A stretch of DNA of 64,000 bases from Gammaproteobacteria bacterium (lineage in GTDB: Bacteria; Pseudomonadota; Gammaproteobacteria; Pseudomonadales; Porticoccaceae): assembly GCA_016708925.1 (NCBI GenBank), contig JADJET010000003.1, forward strand, positions 124,001 to 188,000, given 5' to 3'. Position numbers and translations under genes: made by a program. Below are positions 44,503-53,227 of the stretch, in pieces. Position 1 is the first letter of the stretch. Each line of letters opens with the position of its first letter. The notes beneath the pieces are model-generated. The model was not told the DNA's origin. It saw only the letters and a program-made list of their open reading frames with translations, and ran no database searches.

Positions 44503-45474
44503 TCAGGCGGATGCGACGAACACGGCGCGCAGCGGCGCCGGGTGGCCTTCCCGCGTCCGTTGGGGATTTTCGGGATCGAGAAAATCCGCGAGTGACTCGA
44601 AGCGCATCCATTCGGTGGCGCGCTGTTCTGCCGTCGTGGTGGGGGTGACATCGGCCACGGCGGGTTCGCGAAAGCCGATCTTGCGCAGCCAGGAGATCAG
44701 GGTGTCCGGGGTCGGAATGAACCAGACATTGGCCATCTTGGCGTAGCGGCCTTCGGGGACCAGCACCTGCCCCGGAGCGCCGCCGATCACCAGGGTTTCC
44801 AGCACCAGTTGCCCCCCCGGGCGCAGCAGTTCGCGCAGTTCGCGCAAATGATCGAAGGGCGAGCGGCGGTGGTAGAGCACGCCCATCGAAAACACTGTGT
44901 CGAAGGCCGCGAGTTCCGGCGGCAGCGTCTCGATGCCGAGCGGCAGCACGTCCACCGGCGCGCTGCCCGCATAGCGGCGGATGGCCTCGAACTGCATCAC
45001 GAAGCGCGCGGAAGGATCGAGGCCGATCACCCGCGCCGCGCCCGCGCCGTGCATGCGCCAGCAGTGGTAGCCGTTGCCGCAGCCCACATCCAGCACCAGG
45101 CGCCCCGCGAGATCCTCGATATGGGGCAGCAGGCGCTGCCATTTCCAGTCCGAGCGCCATTCGGTGTCGAGGTCGAGACCAAAGAGCTGGTATGGCCCCT
45201 TGCGCCAGGGATGCAGTTCCATGAGTGCGGCGCGCAAACTATCGCGCTCGGTGTCGCTGGCATCGGCGGCGCTGCCGATCCGCACTCCGTCGCGAAAATC
45301 CACCGTGCCCGGACTGAGTGCCGGCAGGCGTTCGAGCGCTGCCTGCCACCGCGGCAGGTCGCCCCAGCGTTCCAGGCTCAGGCCGCGCGCGATCTGGGCC
45401 GGCAGTTCGTGCGCCCAGTTGCGCAGTGGGGTTCTGGCGAGGGCGCCGAGCAGCGGCCCGTAGGCGTCCTTCAT
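44503..45474 (-). CDS. cmoB: tRNA U34 carboxymethyltransferase CmoB
   Basis: 323 residues from the ATG at 45474, which overlaps the cmoA stop by 4 bases (ATGA). The CmoB sequence shows LMELHPWRKGPYQLFG, the SAM-fold motif LVLDVGCGNGYHCWRM, VFSMGVLYHRRSPFDHL and ETLVIGG. It uses carboxy-SAM to make cmo5U at the wobble position of tRNAs. The cmoA-cmoB order is conserved. Confidence 0.95.
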   Translation of the reverse strand: MKDAYGPLLGALARTPLRNWAHELPAQIARGLSLERWGDLPRWQAALERLPALSPGTVDFRDGVRIGSAADASDTERDSLRAALMELHPWRKGPYQLFGLDLDTEWRSDWKWQRLLPHIEDLAGRLVLDVGCGNGYHCWRMHGAGAARVIGLDPSARFVMQFEAIRRYAGSAPVDVLPLGIETLPPELAAFDTVFSMGVLYHRRSPFDHLRELRELLRPGGQLVLETLVIGGAPGQVLVPEGRYAKMANVWFIPTPDTLISWLRKIGFREPAVADVTPTTTAEQRATEWMRFESLADFLDPENPQRTREGHPAPLRAVFVASA

Positions 45475-46199
45475 CGGAACGCGAGCAGGGAGGCGAAATT
45501 GAAGCACTGAAACCAGACGTCGACCGCCCCGAAGCCCGCGTCCCGCAGTCGCGCGCGGTGGGCATCAAGAGTCTCGGGCACCAGCACGTTTTCGAGCGCG
45601 GTGCGCTTCTGGCTGACTTCGAGCTCGCTGTAGCCGTTGGCGCGCTTGAAGGCGTGGTGGAGATCCGTCATCAGGGCGTCGAGGCCGGGGTCGGCGAAGG
45701 CGATTTTTTCGGACAGCACCAGCACGCCGCCGGGCACCAGCCCCGCGCCGATGGCGGCGATGAGGGGGCCGCGATCCGCCGGCGGAATGAATTGCAGGGT
45801 GAAATTCAGCACCACCACCGAGGCGTTCGTGAAGTGGATGTCGCGCACATCGCCGAGGCGCAGCTCGACCGGCGCGGGCGCGCTGTCGGCGGCGATCACC
45901 GCCCGGCAGCGCTCAATCATGGCGGGCGCGTTGTCGGCGGCGATGATCGCGCAGTCGCGCGCGCCGATACCCCGGCGCAGGGCCAGCGTCGAGGCACCCA
46001 GGGAACAGCCCAGGTCGTAACACTGAGTGCCGGGCAGCGCGTAGCGCTCGGCGATGGTGCCGGTCATGGCGACCATGGTTTCGTAGCCGGGCACCGAGCG
46101 CCGGATCATGTCCGGGAAGACCGCGACGACCTGATGGTCGAAGCGGAACCCCGCGATCTCGGCGAGCGGCCGGGCGAAGAGCTGGTCGCGTTCGCTCAC
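45471..46199 (-). CDS. cmoA: Carboxy-SAM synthase CmoA
   Basis: 242 residues from the GTG at 46199 (VSERDQLFARPLAEIAGFRF). Class I SAM fold with CYDLGCSLGASTLALR; FRFDHQVVAVFPDMIRRSVPGY is the CmoA family start; VVLNFTLQFIPP and the C-terminal CFNFASLLA also match. It makes carboxy-S-adenosylmethionine from SAM and prephenate, used by CmoB. 14 bases after the M16 peptidase gene, with no strong ribosome-binding site. Confidence 0.93.
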   Translation of the reverse strand: MSERDQLFARPLAEIAGFRFDHQVVAVFPDMIRRSVPGYETMVAMTGTIAERYALPGTQCYDLGCSLGASTLALRRGIGARDCAIIAADNAPAMIERCRAVIAADSAPAPVELRLGDVRDIHFTNASVVVLNFTLQFIPPADRGPLIAAIGAGLVPGGVLVLSEKIAFADPGLDALMTDLHHAFKRANGYSELEVSQKRTALENVLVPETLDAHRARLRDAGFGAVDVWFQCFNFASLLAFR

Positions 46200-46213
46200 G
46201 GCGGACGCCGGGC

Positions 46214-49129
46214 TCAGAGCGACATCAGGCTGAGGTTGAGCGCGGCGAGCTGCCCGGCGCGATCCGGGGCCGTGATCACTGCGGTGCTGGCGCGCTCCGG
46301 GCGCAGATACGCGGCCGCGACCCGCTGCAAGTCGTCGAGTCCGACCTGCAGTACCCGGTTGCGGAAGCGCTCGCGGCACGCCCGGTCGCGGCCATGGAGC
46401 TCGGCGTGAAAAGTCTGCTTGGCCTCGCCCGCCGGCGAGCCGGGTTTGTCGATGCCGCCTATCACGCCCAGGATGGCTTCCTCGACCCGCTGCGGTTCGT
46501 GGCGTTCGGTGGCGAGCCAGACGAGCGCACGATCGAAGTCGGCGAGCGTGTCGGCCAACCGGGGATCGCGGTAGGAATAGAAGCGGAATGCCGCGATGGT
46601 GCTGTCCTGGCTGGCGCCGCCACCGTAGGCGCCGCCTTTTTCGCGGATCGCGGTGTGCAGGAAACCGTTGCGCAGGAAGCCGCCGAGCACGCTGAGAGGC
46701 GCGGCATCGGGATGTTCTATGGGCACTGTCGGATAGGCGCGGGCGCAGAAATTGACCTGGGTGCTGGTGGTCCAGAGCTGGTTGCTGGGTTCGCACAGCG
46801 CCGGGCGGCTGAACCCGGTGTGCGCGGTGCCGGGCGCGGGCGCGAGGTGCGCCAGAAAGCGCGCTTCGAATTCGCTCAGATGTTCGGGCTCGGCGACCAG
46901 CAGGCACTGCCGCGGCGCGGCCCGCACCAGGGCATGGAGTTCCGCCAGTTGCCGCCCCAGGTCCGCCAGTTTTTCCGGATCGTTCAACGCCGTGTCGAGC
47001 GCCTTGATGGCGCGGATGCCGTCCAGACCGCCCCAGCGGTGATTGAGCAGCGCGCCGTTGCTGAACCGCGCCGCGGCCGCCGCCATGGCAAGGCCGTGGC
47101 CATTGCCGGTGACGCTGGCTTCCATGCGTGCGCGCATCTGGGCGATCAGGTCGCGGATGCGCGGCAGTTCGTCGCAGCGCACCTGGTTCAGGGTGGTGTC
47201 CAGCAGCCGGGTCAGCTCTTCCTGGTTGACCGCGAGGCCTTTGGTGGACAGCACCAGATGGCCGCGCAGCGCCTGGGCATCGCCGGGCAGCCCGCGCACG
47301 CTGGCGAAGGCGTTGACGCCGCCGCTCACCGCCGCCTGCCAGCGCTGGGTGGCGAGATAGTCGCGTGCGCCGACGCCGAGTTCCGGAATGCAACTGGCGT
47401 AGATCGGCAGCAGGTCGGTCTGCGCTTCGTCGAGCTGGGGCAGCTCCAGGATCAGTTGCTGGTACACCAGGCCGTTGGTGCCGGCGCCGTAGCTGGTCAG
47501 CGGCAGGGGCGATGCGATGCGATGGGTCGCCGGCACATAGGCCATTTCCGGCGGCACATCGGTGAGTTCCACCTTGGGCAGGATGCTTTCATCGTCGCTG
47601 CGGGCCTGGCGCGCTGCGAGTGCGCGCGCCCGTTCCACCAGCGCCTGTTCCTGGGTGGTGTCGAGGCTGGCCCGGATCGCCGCGAGCTGCTGTTTCTCGA
47701 CGGCTGCGCGGCGCGCCGAGATTTCGGTGTCGGGGCGCAGCGTCAGGCGCACCCGGTGCAGGTTGTCGCGCAGCAGCGTCTGCGCCAGACACTTGATGTA
47801 GTCGGGATCCTTGATGCGGGTGCGCAGTTCCGCCAGCACCGGGTCCAGGTCCAGCAGGGCGGCGGGATCGCCGCGGTGGGTGGCGCTGGCGAGGGAGGTG
47901 AGGATCAACTGCAAACCGTAAGGGTAGCCGTCGCCGCCGATTTCGCGCTGTTTGAGTTCGAGCTGGTGCAGCGCGGCCTCGACTTGATCGGCGGGTACGC
48001 CCTGCTCAGCAACCGTTTGCAGCGTGGCGAGTATCAGCTCCTCGACGGCAGCGGCGTGTTCGGGCTCGGAGCCCTCCAGACCGCACACGAACAGCAGTTC
48101 CAGGTGCGAGTCGTCGAGGCCGCACAGGGGCGACGGTGCGGTGCCGAGGTCGCTGGTCTCCAGCGCCTGCAACAGCGGCGAGGCGCTGTTGTCGAGCAGC
48201 ACCGAGTTGAGCAGGTGCGCTTCCATGTTGGCCATCAGGTCCGTGGTCTGACCGAGCAGCCAGCCCAGTACGACATGGGTTTTGGCGGCGGTATCGGGTT
48301 CGTCCAGCGCATAGGCTTCTTCGACACGCACCGGCGCCAGGTAGCGCTTTTCCCGCGGCACCGCGATGACTTCGGCGAGGGGCTCGAAGCGGGTCAGCAC
48401 CTGGTCCTCGAACTTGCGCTGATGCTCGTGGGCCGGGATGTCGCCGAAGGTCATGAAGATGGCGTTGCTGGGGTGGTAGTGGGTGCGGTAGAAATCGCGC
48501 AACTGCTCATGGGTGAGGTCGAGGATGCACTCGGGGTCGCCACCGCTGTTGTGGTGGTAGGTGGTGGTAGGAAAGAGGTACTTGCTCAGCGTATGCCAGA
48601 GCGTCGAATTGACCGAGCTCATGGCGCCCTTCATCTCGTTGTACACGACACCCTTGTAGACCAGCTCCGAAGCGGGATTCTCGCCTTCGGCGAACTCCAG
48701 CCGATGGCCTTCCTGGGCGAAGTCCAGCGCGTCCAGGCGCGCGAAGAACACCGCGTCCAGATAGACATCCAGCAGATTGTTGAAGTCCTTGCGGTTCTGG
48801 CTGGCGAAGGGGTAGGCGGTCCAGTCCGAACTGGTGAAGGCGTTCATGAAGGTGTTGAGGGAGCGGCGGATCATCATGAAAAACGGATCGCGCACCGGGT
48901 ATTTTTCGCTGCCGCACAGCGCCGTGTGTTCCAGGATGTGGGCCACGCCGGTGGAGTCGTGGGGCACGGTGCGCAGCGCCACCAGAAACACGTTTTCCGG
49001 GTTGTCGCTGTGGATGTGGATGTGTTCGGCGCCGGTGCGGAGATGGCGGTATTCCTGCACGTCGAGCTTGAGTGCGGGCACTGGATGACTGCGGACATGG
49101 GTAAAGGCGGCGTGGGCCCTGGCGGTCAT
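46214..49129 (-). CDS. M16C-family zinc metallopeptidase (presequence-protease-like)
   Basis: 971 residues. The inverted zinc motif HxxEH is HILEHTALCGSEKYPVRDPF (about 64-83), and the distal glutamate lies in YNEMKGAMSS. Four homologous domains and a helical hinge are typical of M16C (PreP/falcilysin, bacterial YpjA/SdeC-like); FMMIRRSLNTFMNAFTSSDW is diagnostic. It degrades peptides in a closed chamber; with no signal peptide it should be cytosolic. Upstream of cmoA on the same strand. Its complement carries a very long open frame, which I treat as a shadow. Confidence 0.92.
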   Translation of the reverse strand: MTARAHAAFTHVRSHPVPALKLDVQEYRHLRTGAEHIHIHSDNPENVFLVALRTVPHDSTGVAHILEHTALCGSEKYPVRDPFFMMIRRSLNTFMNAFTSSDWTAYPFASQNRKDFNNLLDVYLDAVFFARLDALDFAQEGHRLEFAEGENPASELVYKGVVYNEMKGAMSSVNSTLWHTLSKYLFPTTTYHHNSGGDPECILDLTHEQLRDFYRTHYHPSNAIFMTFGDIPAHEHQRKFEDQVLTRFEPLAEVIAVPREKRYLAPVRVEEAYALDEPDTAAKTHVVLGWLLGQTTDLMANMEAHLLNSVLLDNSASPLLQALETSDLGTAPSPLCGLDDSHLELLFVCGLEGSEPEHAAAVEELILATLQTVAEQGVPADQVEAALHQLELKQREIGGDGYPYGLQLILTSLASATHRGDPAALLDLDPVLAELRTRIKDPDYIKCLAQTLLRDNLHRVRLTLRPDTEISARRAAVEKQQLAAIRASLDTTQEQALVERARALAARQARSDDESILPKVELTDVPPEMAYVPATHRIASPLPLTSYGAGTNGLVYQQLILELPQLDEAQTDLLPIYASCIPELGVGARDYLATQRWQAAVSGGVNAFASVRGLPGDAQALRGHLVLSTKGLAVNQEELTRLLDTTLNQVRCDELPRIRDLIAQMRARMEASVTGNGHGLAMAAAAARFSNGALLNHRWGGLDGIRAIKALDTALNDPEKLADLGRQLAELHALVRAAPRQCLLVAEPEHLSEFEARFLAHLAPAPGTAHTGFSRPALCEPSNQLWTTSTQVNFCARAYPTVPIEHPDAAPLSVLGGFLRNGFLHTAIREKGGAYGGGASQDSTIAAFRFYSYRDPRLADTLADFDRALVWLATERHEPQRVEEAILGVIGGIDKPGSPAGEAKQTFHAELHGRDRACRERFRNRVLQVGLDDLQRVAAAYLRPERASTAVITAPDRAGQLAALNLSLMSL

Positions 49130-49254
49130 GGGGCTGTCTCGGGAGCGGTTGGGCGGGGAGCCATTCTAGCCCGAACTGACCCCGGAATTGACGCCGAGAC
49201 CGGCAGCCGCACCCGGACTTATGGGGAAGAAGGCGGGCACTTTGACATCCCTGG

Positions 49255-49336
49255 GTTCCCGCCTGCGCGGGAACGACGGTTTACTCCCTCGGTTCCCAGT
49301 GCCCGCAGCCCCCCGGGTTCCCGCCCGTGCGGGAAC
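49255..49336. repeat. Two REP-like palindromes
   Basis: GTTCCCGC-CTGC-GCGGGAAC (49255-49274) and GTTCCCGC-CCGT-GCGGGAAC (49317-49336) are perfect 8-bp stems with 4-base loops, each followed by GACGG. A degenerate copy is at 40499-40517. They lie in the gap between the M16 peptidase and the alpha/beta hydrolase. They resemble REP units mobilised by RAYT transposases, one of which is at 53928. Confidence 0.8.
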
Positions 49337-49363
49337 GACGGCTATGGTTTGCTCGGAGCGTCC

Positions 49364-50314
49364 TCAAGGGACGTCGGTGATATCGCCCGGCGGCCCCACA
49401 TGATGGGGCTGGGGCTCGTGGGGCGCCTGTACCGGCGCGCCCCTGACCGGGACGGTGCGGAACAGGAAGTCCGCCACGGACGTGGCGAAGACATCGTTGC
49501 GATCGCCCGCGACCATATGGCCCGCGCCGGTGATGTTGACGTACTCGGCGTGGGGACACATTTCCAGAAACGACGCTGCACCTTCTTCGCTCAGCACGTC
49601 CGACAGTCCGCCCCGGACCAGCAGTGCGGGCAGCTTGAGCGCGCGGGCGCAGTCCTCCAGCCGGCGCGTGCGCGCCTCCATATCGCGGCGCGCCTGCATG
49701 AAGCGCGGATCCCAGTGCCAGCGGTACTTGCCATCGGCGGACAGGCGCAGATTCTTGCCGAGCCCCGCCAGATCATTGGGCCGCTTGCGGTGAGGCTGGT
49801 AGTTAGCGATCAGGTCGGCGACTTCGTCCAGCGAATCGAACCCTTCCGGCTTGTGGGACATGAAGCCGATGATTTTCTCGACGCCCTCGGGTTCGATCTT
49901 CGGCGCGATATCGACCAGCACGAGCGCCGTGGCGTCGACGCGGTCCTCGCCCAGCGCCACCAGGCTGGTGCCGCCGCCCATGGAGGCACCCACCAGCACC
50001 GGACGTTTCCCGCCCAGGGCCGCGATGACGCAGCGCAGATCTTCCACCATGATGTCCTGGCCGTAGACGCCATCCTTGGACCAGTCGGAATCGCCGTGGC
50101 CGCGGGCGTCGAAGGCGACGGCATGGTAACCGGCGGCGCCCAGGGCTTCGCCAGCGCCCTTCCAGGCGTGGCGGGTCTGGCCGCCGCCGTGCTGGAGCAG
50201 CACCAGCGGGCCGGCCGGGTCGCCCCAGGAGTCGCCCGCGATCATGGTTCCGCCGACGCCAGTCCAGCGGTGCATGGGGTCCGGCGTGCCCGGAAGTCGT
50301 TTACCTGCGCTCAT
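49364..50314 (-). CDS. Alpha/beta hydrolase
   Basis: 316 residues. The oxyanion region LLQHGGGQTRHAW, FDARGHGDS, the nucleophile elbow VGASMGGG (S111) and the catalytic histidine in ITGAGHMVAGD are present; LLVRGGLSDVLS precedes the acid region. It belongs to the epoxide hydrolase/haloperoxidase-like group, substrate unknown. The C-terminal tail is Pro/His-rich. It is divergent from the PA2779-like gene. Confidence 0.85.
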   Translation of the reverse strand: MSAGKRLPGTPDPMHRWTGVGGTMIAGDSWGDPAGPLVLLQHGGGQTRHAWKGAGEALGAAGYHAVAFDARGHGDSDWSKDGVYGQDIMVEDLRCVIAALGGKRPVLVGASMGGGTSLVALGEDRVDATALVLVDIAPKIEPEGVEKIIGFMSHKPEGFDSLDEVADLIANYQPHRKRPNDLAGLGKNLRLSADGKYRWHWDPRFMQARRDMEARTRRLEDCARALKLPALLVRGGLSDVLSEEGAASFLEMCPHAEYVNITGAGHMVAGDRNDVFATSVADFLFRTVPVRGAPVQAPHEPQPHHVGPPGDITDVP

Positions 50315-50498
50315 GTTGAATCCTGTGATGAGTTGGATGGGTTATGACTCTTTGTACACGGCACCCCGGGTGCGGTCAAACCGGCTTGAGTGGTCCGGCG
50401 CACGAAACGGATGCCCGGGTTTTGAGTGCGGCCGAGGTTCTGGCTACACTCGCGACCGCGGACGGTTTCGCCCGCGCCACCATTTGAGGATAACGCCG

Positions 50499-50882
50499 AT
50501 GACTTCAAGCAACCCATCCCGATACCTGTTGACGCTGGCTTTGGTGTTGAGTCTGGTGTGCGGCACCGCCGCTCAGCCCGCCGCCGCCGCCATGATGGGC
50601 ACCGCCCAGGCGGCAACCGGCACCCGTGCCGAACAGCTTGATCGTGTCGATCACTTCCTGGCGCAGGACTCGGTGCGCAGTCTGCTGGAACAGCAAGGTG
50701 TGGATCCGGCTGATGCGCGGGCGCGCGTCCAGTCGCTAAGCGACAGCGAGTTGCAGCGCGTTGCCAACAGTATCGACCGGTTGCCCGCCGGCGGCAGTGC
50801 GCTCGCCGTGATTGGCCTCGTGTTTGTGGTTCTGGTAGTCCTCGAGATCGTCGGTGTGGTCAACGTCTTCAAAGGACTCTGA
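50499..50882 (+). CDS. PA2779-family membrane protein
   Basis: 127 residues from the ATG at 50499 with GAGGA upstream. Signal peptide (LLTLALVLSLVCGTAAQPAAA), a middle segment VDHFLAQDSVRSLLEQQGVD-type with ARARVQSLSDSELQRVAN, and a C-terminal hydrophobic helix (ALAVIGLVFVVLVVLEIVGV). This is the conserved layout of PA2779-like proteins, always followed by a PA2778-type peptidase as here (14 bases). The function of the pair is not established. Confidence 0.85.
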   Translation: MTSSNPSRYLLTLALVLSLVCGTAAQPAAAAMMGTAQAATGTRAEQLDRVDHFLAQDSVRSLLEQQGVDPADARARVQSLSDSELQRVANSIDRLPAGGSALAVIGLVFVVLVVLEIVGVVNVFKGL

Positions 50883-50896
50883 GCGTTGGTTTTTTG

Positions 50897-51877
50897 ATGA
50901 CCCTGGTCCGGGCCGCGGGCCTCGCAGCCGTGTTGCTGCTCGCGGCCTGTGGCCGGACTCCGGTGTTGGGTCCGGCGGTCAGTGATGACGCCCGGATCGA
51001 GCTTGCCGGGGTACCCTTCTATCCCCAGAGCGCCTACCAGTGCGGCCCCGCCGCGCTGGCGACGGTGCTCGAACACGCGGGAGTCGCCGTCACCCCGGAG
51101 CAACTCGTCAGCGCGGTTTATCTGCCGGAAAAGAAAGGCAGCCTGCAAATCGAACTGGTGGCCGCGGCGCGACGCTACGGCCGGGTGCCCTATCCGATCA
51201 ATCCCGATCTGACGGGCCTGCTCGATACCCTGCGTGCCGGCCATCCGGTCCTCGTCTTGCAGAATCTCGGCATCGCCAATTGGCCGCTGTGGCACTTCGC
51301 CGTGGTGATCGGCTTCGACGCGCGGCGCGATGAATTCATCCTGCGCTCGGGCACCACCCGGCGCGAGGTGACCTCCGCCCGGCGCTTTATGGATACCTGG
51401 AAGCGCGCCGGCAACTGGGGCCTGGTAGTGCTCCCGCCGGGCGAGTTGCCCCCCGCTGCCGACCGCGAGCGCTACCTGCGCGCGGTCACCGACATGGAAG
51501 GCGTGGCGCCGCCGCAAGCACTGCGCGAGGCGTTCACGGCGGCACTCACGCGCTGGCCCGAAGACCCCTGGGCGCTGGTGGGACTAGGCAATGCCCACTA
51601 CGGCGCCGGCGATGCGCGCGCGGCAGAGGCGGTATTCCGCAATGTGCTGGCGCGCGATCCGCAGCATCTCGTTGCCCGCAACAATCTTGCCCAACTGCTC
51701 GGCGAGCGTGGATGTCGCGCGGCGGCGCTGGAACTCCTCGATGGGGGGCTGGCGCTACTGCTCACTACCCGCGAACGCGATCAGCTCGCGGCAACGCGCG
51801 ACGAAATCCGGGCCGCCCCGGACGTACCGAAGCCGGGCGATTGTCCGCGGGCAGTCGCGGCTGGCGGCATCGAGTAG
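50897..51877 (+). CDS. PA2778-family C39-like cysteine peptidase lipoprotein with TPR
   Basis: 326 residues from the ATG at 50897; there is no strong ribosome-binding site, so coupling to the PA2779 gene is likely. Lipoprotein signal MTLVRAAGLAAVLLLAAC. A papain-like C39 fold carries the catalytic cysteine in YQCGPAALATVL and histidine in LWHFAVVIGFD; the C-terminus has TPR-like helices (PWALVGLGNAHYGAGDARAA, LVARNNLAQLLGERG). It is a periplasm-facing peptidase of unknown target, and the TPR may bind the substrate or the PA2779 partner. Confidence 0.85.
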   Translation: MTLVRAAGLAAVLLLAACGRTPVLGPAVSDDARIELAGVPFYPQSAYQCGPAALATVLEHAGVAVTPEQLVSAVYLPEKKGSLQIELVAAARRYGRVPYPINPDLTGLLDTLRAGHPVLVLQNLGIANWPLWHFAVVIGFDARRDEFILRSGTTRREVTSARRFMDTWKRAGNWGLVVLPPGELPPAADRERYLRAVTDMEGVAPPQALREAFTAALTRWPEDPWALVGLGNAHYGAGDARAAEAVFRNVLARDPQHLVARNNLAQLLGERGCRAAALELLDGGLALLLTTRERDQLAATRDEIRAAPDVPKPGDCPRAVAAGGIE

Positions 51878-52312
51878 CGTCGTTGCGGCGCCATCAGCGC
51901 CGCCGATCGGCACGCGCCGCCGGCGCAAGGATTTACAAAAGAAATGGCTTCCTGGTAAGGACGGATCTTGGTGCAGGCACGGTCGCAACCTGTGCGGTGA
52001 TTTGGGCGGGCGCAATTCGGCGGGATTGATGGGCAACATTGATCCTCCCCGGGAGACGGGCTACGCTGCAACGCGCTGACTGAACAGGATTTTCAGGCCG
52101 CAGATGCCTTCGTTTTCGCGCTGGAGAATGGGTGGCCTGGGGGACATGCGGGGTATGCGAAAATGGTCCAGAATCCCGCAGTGGTTGGCGTGTATCAGGG
52201 CGCATTGAAGAGCGGCGACGGAGTGTGCAGGTGATGGTTCAAAAGAGGGTTTTGACAGAGAGGCAGCGCGATCCGGCCTATCCGAGCCCGGTGCGGTTCG
52301 TGTGGGATATGC
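51878..52312. other. Intergenic region with one possible decayed frame
   Basis: A plus-strand frame at about 52045-52233 reads ALTEQDFQAADAFVFALENG and GYAKMVQNPAVVGVYQGAL before a stop. It has no start codon or known family and looks like a gene relic. The rest is featureless. It ends at the long palindrome that precedes the cassette region. Confidence 0.35.
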
Positions 52313-52346
52313 GGAAATCTTCCGTGTTTAAACACGGAAGATTTCC
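52313..52346. repeat. Perfect 34-bp palindrome
   Basis: The 17-base arm GGAAATCTTCCGTGTTT (52313-52329) is immediately followed by its exact reverse complement (52330-52346), centred on TTTAAA, with no spacer. GTTATGC, an integron-type core site, begins 12 bases later at 52358. Confidence 0.85.
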
Positions 52347-52357
52347 AGATAGTCAAT

Positions 52358-52364
52358 GTTATGC
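52358..52364 (+). other. Integron core site (GTTATGC) at left edge of cassette array
   Basis: GTTATGC fits the GTTRRRY-like crossover sequence seen at the other two cassette junctions (GTTATGT at 53206, GTTAGGC at 53797). The expected partner half-site is not found upstream; the 34-bp palindrome occupies that place. Cassette 1 would begin at T52359. Confidence 0.5.
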
Positions 52365-52384
52365 GTCAAACATGGGCCACTACA

Positions 52385-53124
52385 ATGGTTGACTACGAGC
52401 TCGGGAAAAGAATTCTGGCGCTGCGTGAACGCGTAGTCGCAGACTTCAATGCTGGCGATTGGGAGGAAGTGGGCCTTCTCACTGGCTTCTCCGACATGAT
52501 TTCCAAGCACCCGCGTTTGATACGGAGTCTCGCCTGGGGCGATGAGGATTATGCTGGAAACGCTCTGGCTATCATCAAGCGTATTGCAGAGCAAAACGAA
52601 AAAGCTTTTACGATATTCGAAAAACACGTGACGGAGAAGTATCCTGAGGAAAGCCAATATATATCCGCCTAAGCCGTCAGAGCGAAAAATCACCTTTGCT
52701 CCGAATGTCTTTCAGGTTCCTGAGAACACGGCTATTGAAAGTGATTTGGTCGCCGTCATGATGCCGTTTAACGCGGCGTTCAACGCAGTGCATGATGGAA
52801 TACGCCGCGCTTGCGGCATGGCCGAATATCGTTGCTTTAGGGTGGATGATATTTGGGAAGAAAGCACGGTTATTCAAGATATATTCAATCTGATCTTCCG
52901 CGCTCACGTTGTGGTTGTCGATTTCACCGGGAAGAACCCAAACGTGATGTACGAAACAGGTATAGCCCATACTTGGCAAGCATGTGGTTCCAATATCACA
53001 GTCACTTGATGATGTCCCCTTTGATATGGCGCACCACCGGATCTTGCAGTACTTGCCGAATGGCGAAGGGATTGATGCCATGGTCAACAAGCTAGCCGAG
53101 AAATTGCGTCAAGTGAGTGCATGA
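52385..53124 (+). pseudogene. Cassette gene for deoxyribosyltransferase/TIR-like protein, two frameshifts
   Basis: Three frames make up one roughly 246-residue protein. Part 1 (from ATG 52385) is helical, with MISKHPRLIRSLAWGDEDY, and ends at a stop at 52670-52672. Removing one T there continues as KPSERKITFAPNVFQVPE and VAVMMPFNAAFNAV, up to NPNVMYETGIAHT. A 2-base loss near 52973 shifts again, to LGKHVVPISQSLDDVPFDMA and YLPNGEGIDAM. The strand-loop DDIWEESTVIQDIFNLI and VVVDFTGKNPNVMYETGIAH resemble nucleoside 2-deoxyribosyltransferase/TIR-like folds, some of which serve in defence. It lies in a gene cassette and ends 2 bases before attC. Lower GC than neighbours. Confidence 0.65.
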
Positions 53125-53125
53125 T

Positions 53126-53212
53126 GCATAACAATCGCATGCACTCGGACAGCAAAAAGCGCCGCTCCTTTGTCGCGTCCCTTTTTGCTGCCAATGATGC
53201 GAGTCGTTATGT
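53126..53212 (+). other. attC-like recombination site 1
   Basis: From GCATAAC (53126) to GTTATGT (53206-53212). The ends form a long imperfect inverted repeat: ATAACAATCGCAT with the complement of GATGCGAGTCGTTAT, and CAGCAAAAAG with CTTTTTGCTG, leaving a short central loop. Size (87 bases) and layout are those of integron cassette attC sites. It directly follows the stop of the preceding cassette gene. Confidence 0.75.
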
Positions 53213-53227
53213 GCCAAAGGAGCAGTC

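Noticed and set aside
46394..50347. A 1317-codon open frame on the plus strand, antisense to the M16 peptidase and hydrolase
   Set aside because: It mirrors the codon-position pattern of the real minus-strand genes, whose M16 and hydrolase motifs are complete. GC-rich DNA commonly leaves such long antisense frames, and the product has no recognisable domain.
52361..52384. ATG at 52361 as the start of the first cassette gene
   Set aside because: It lies inside the GTTATGC core recombination sequence; ATG 52385 is the better start.
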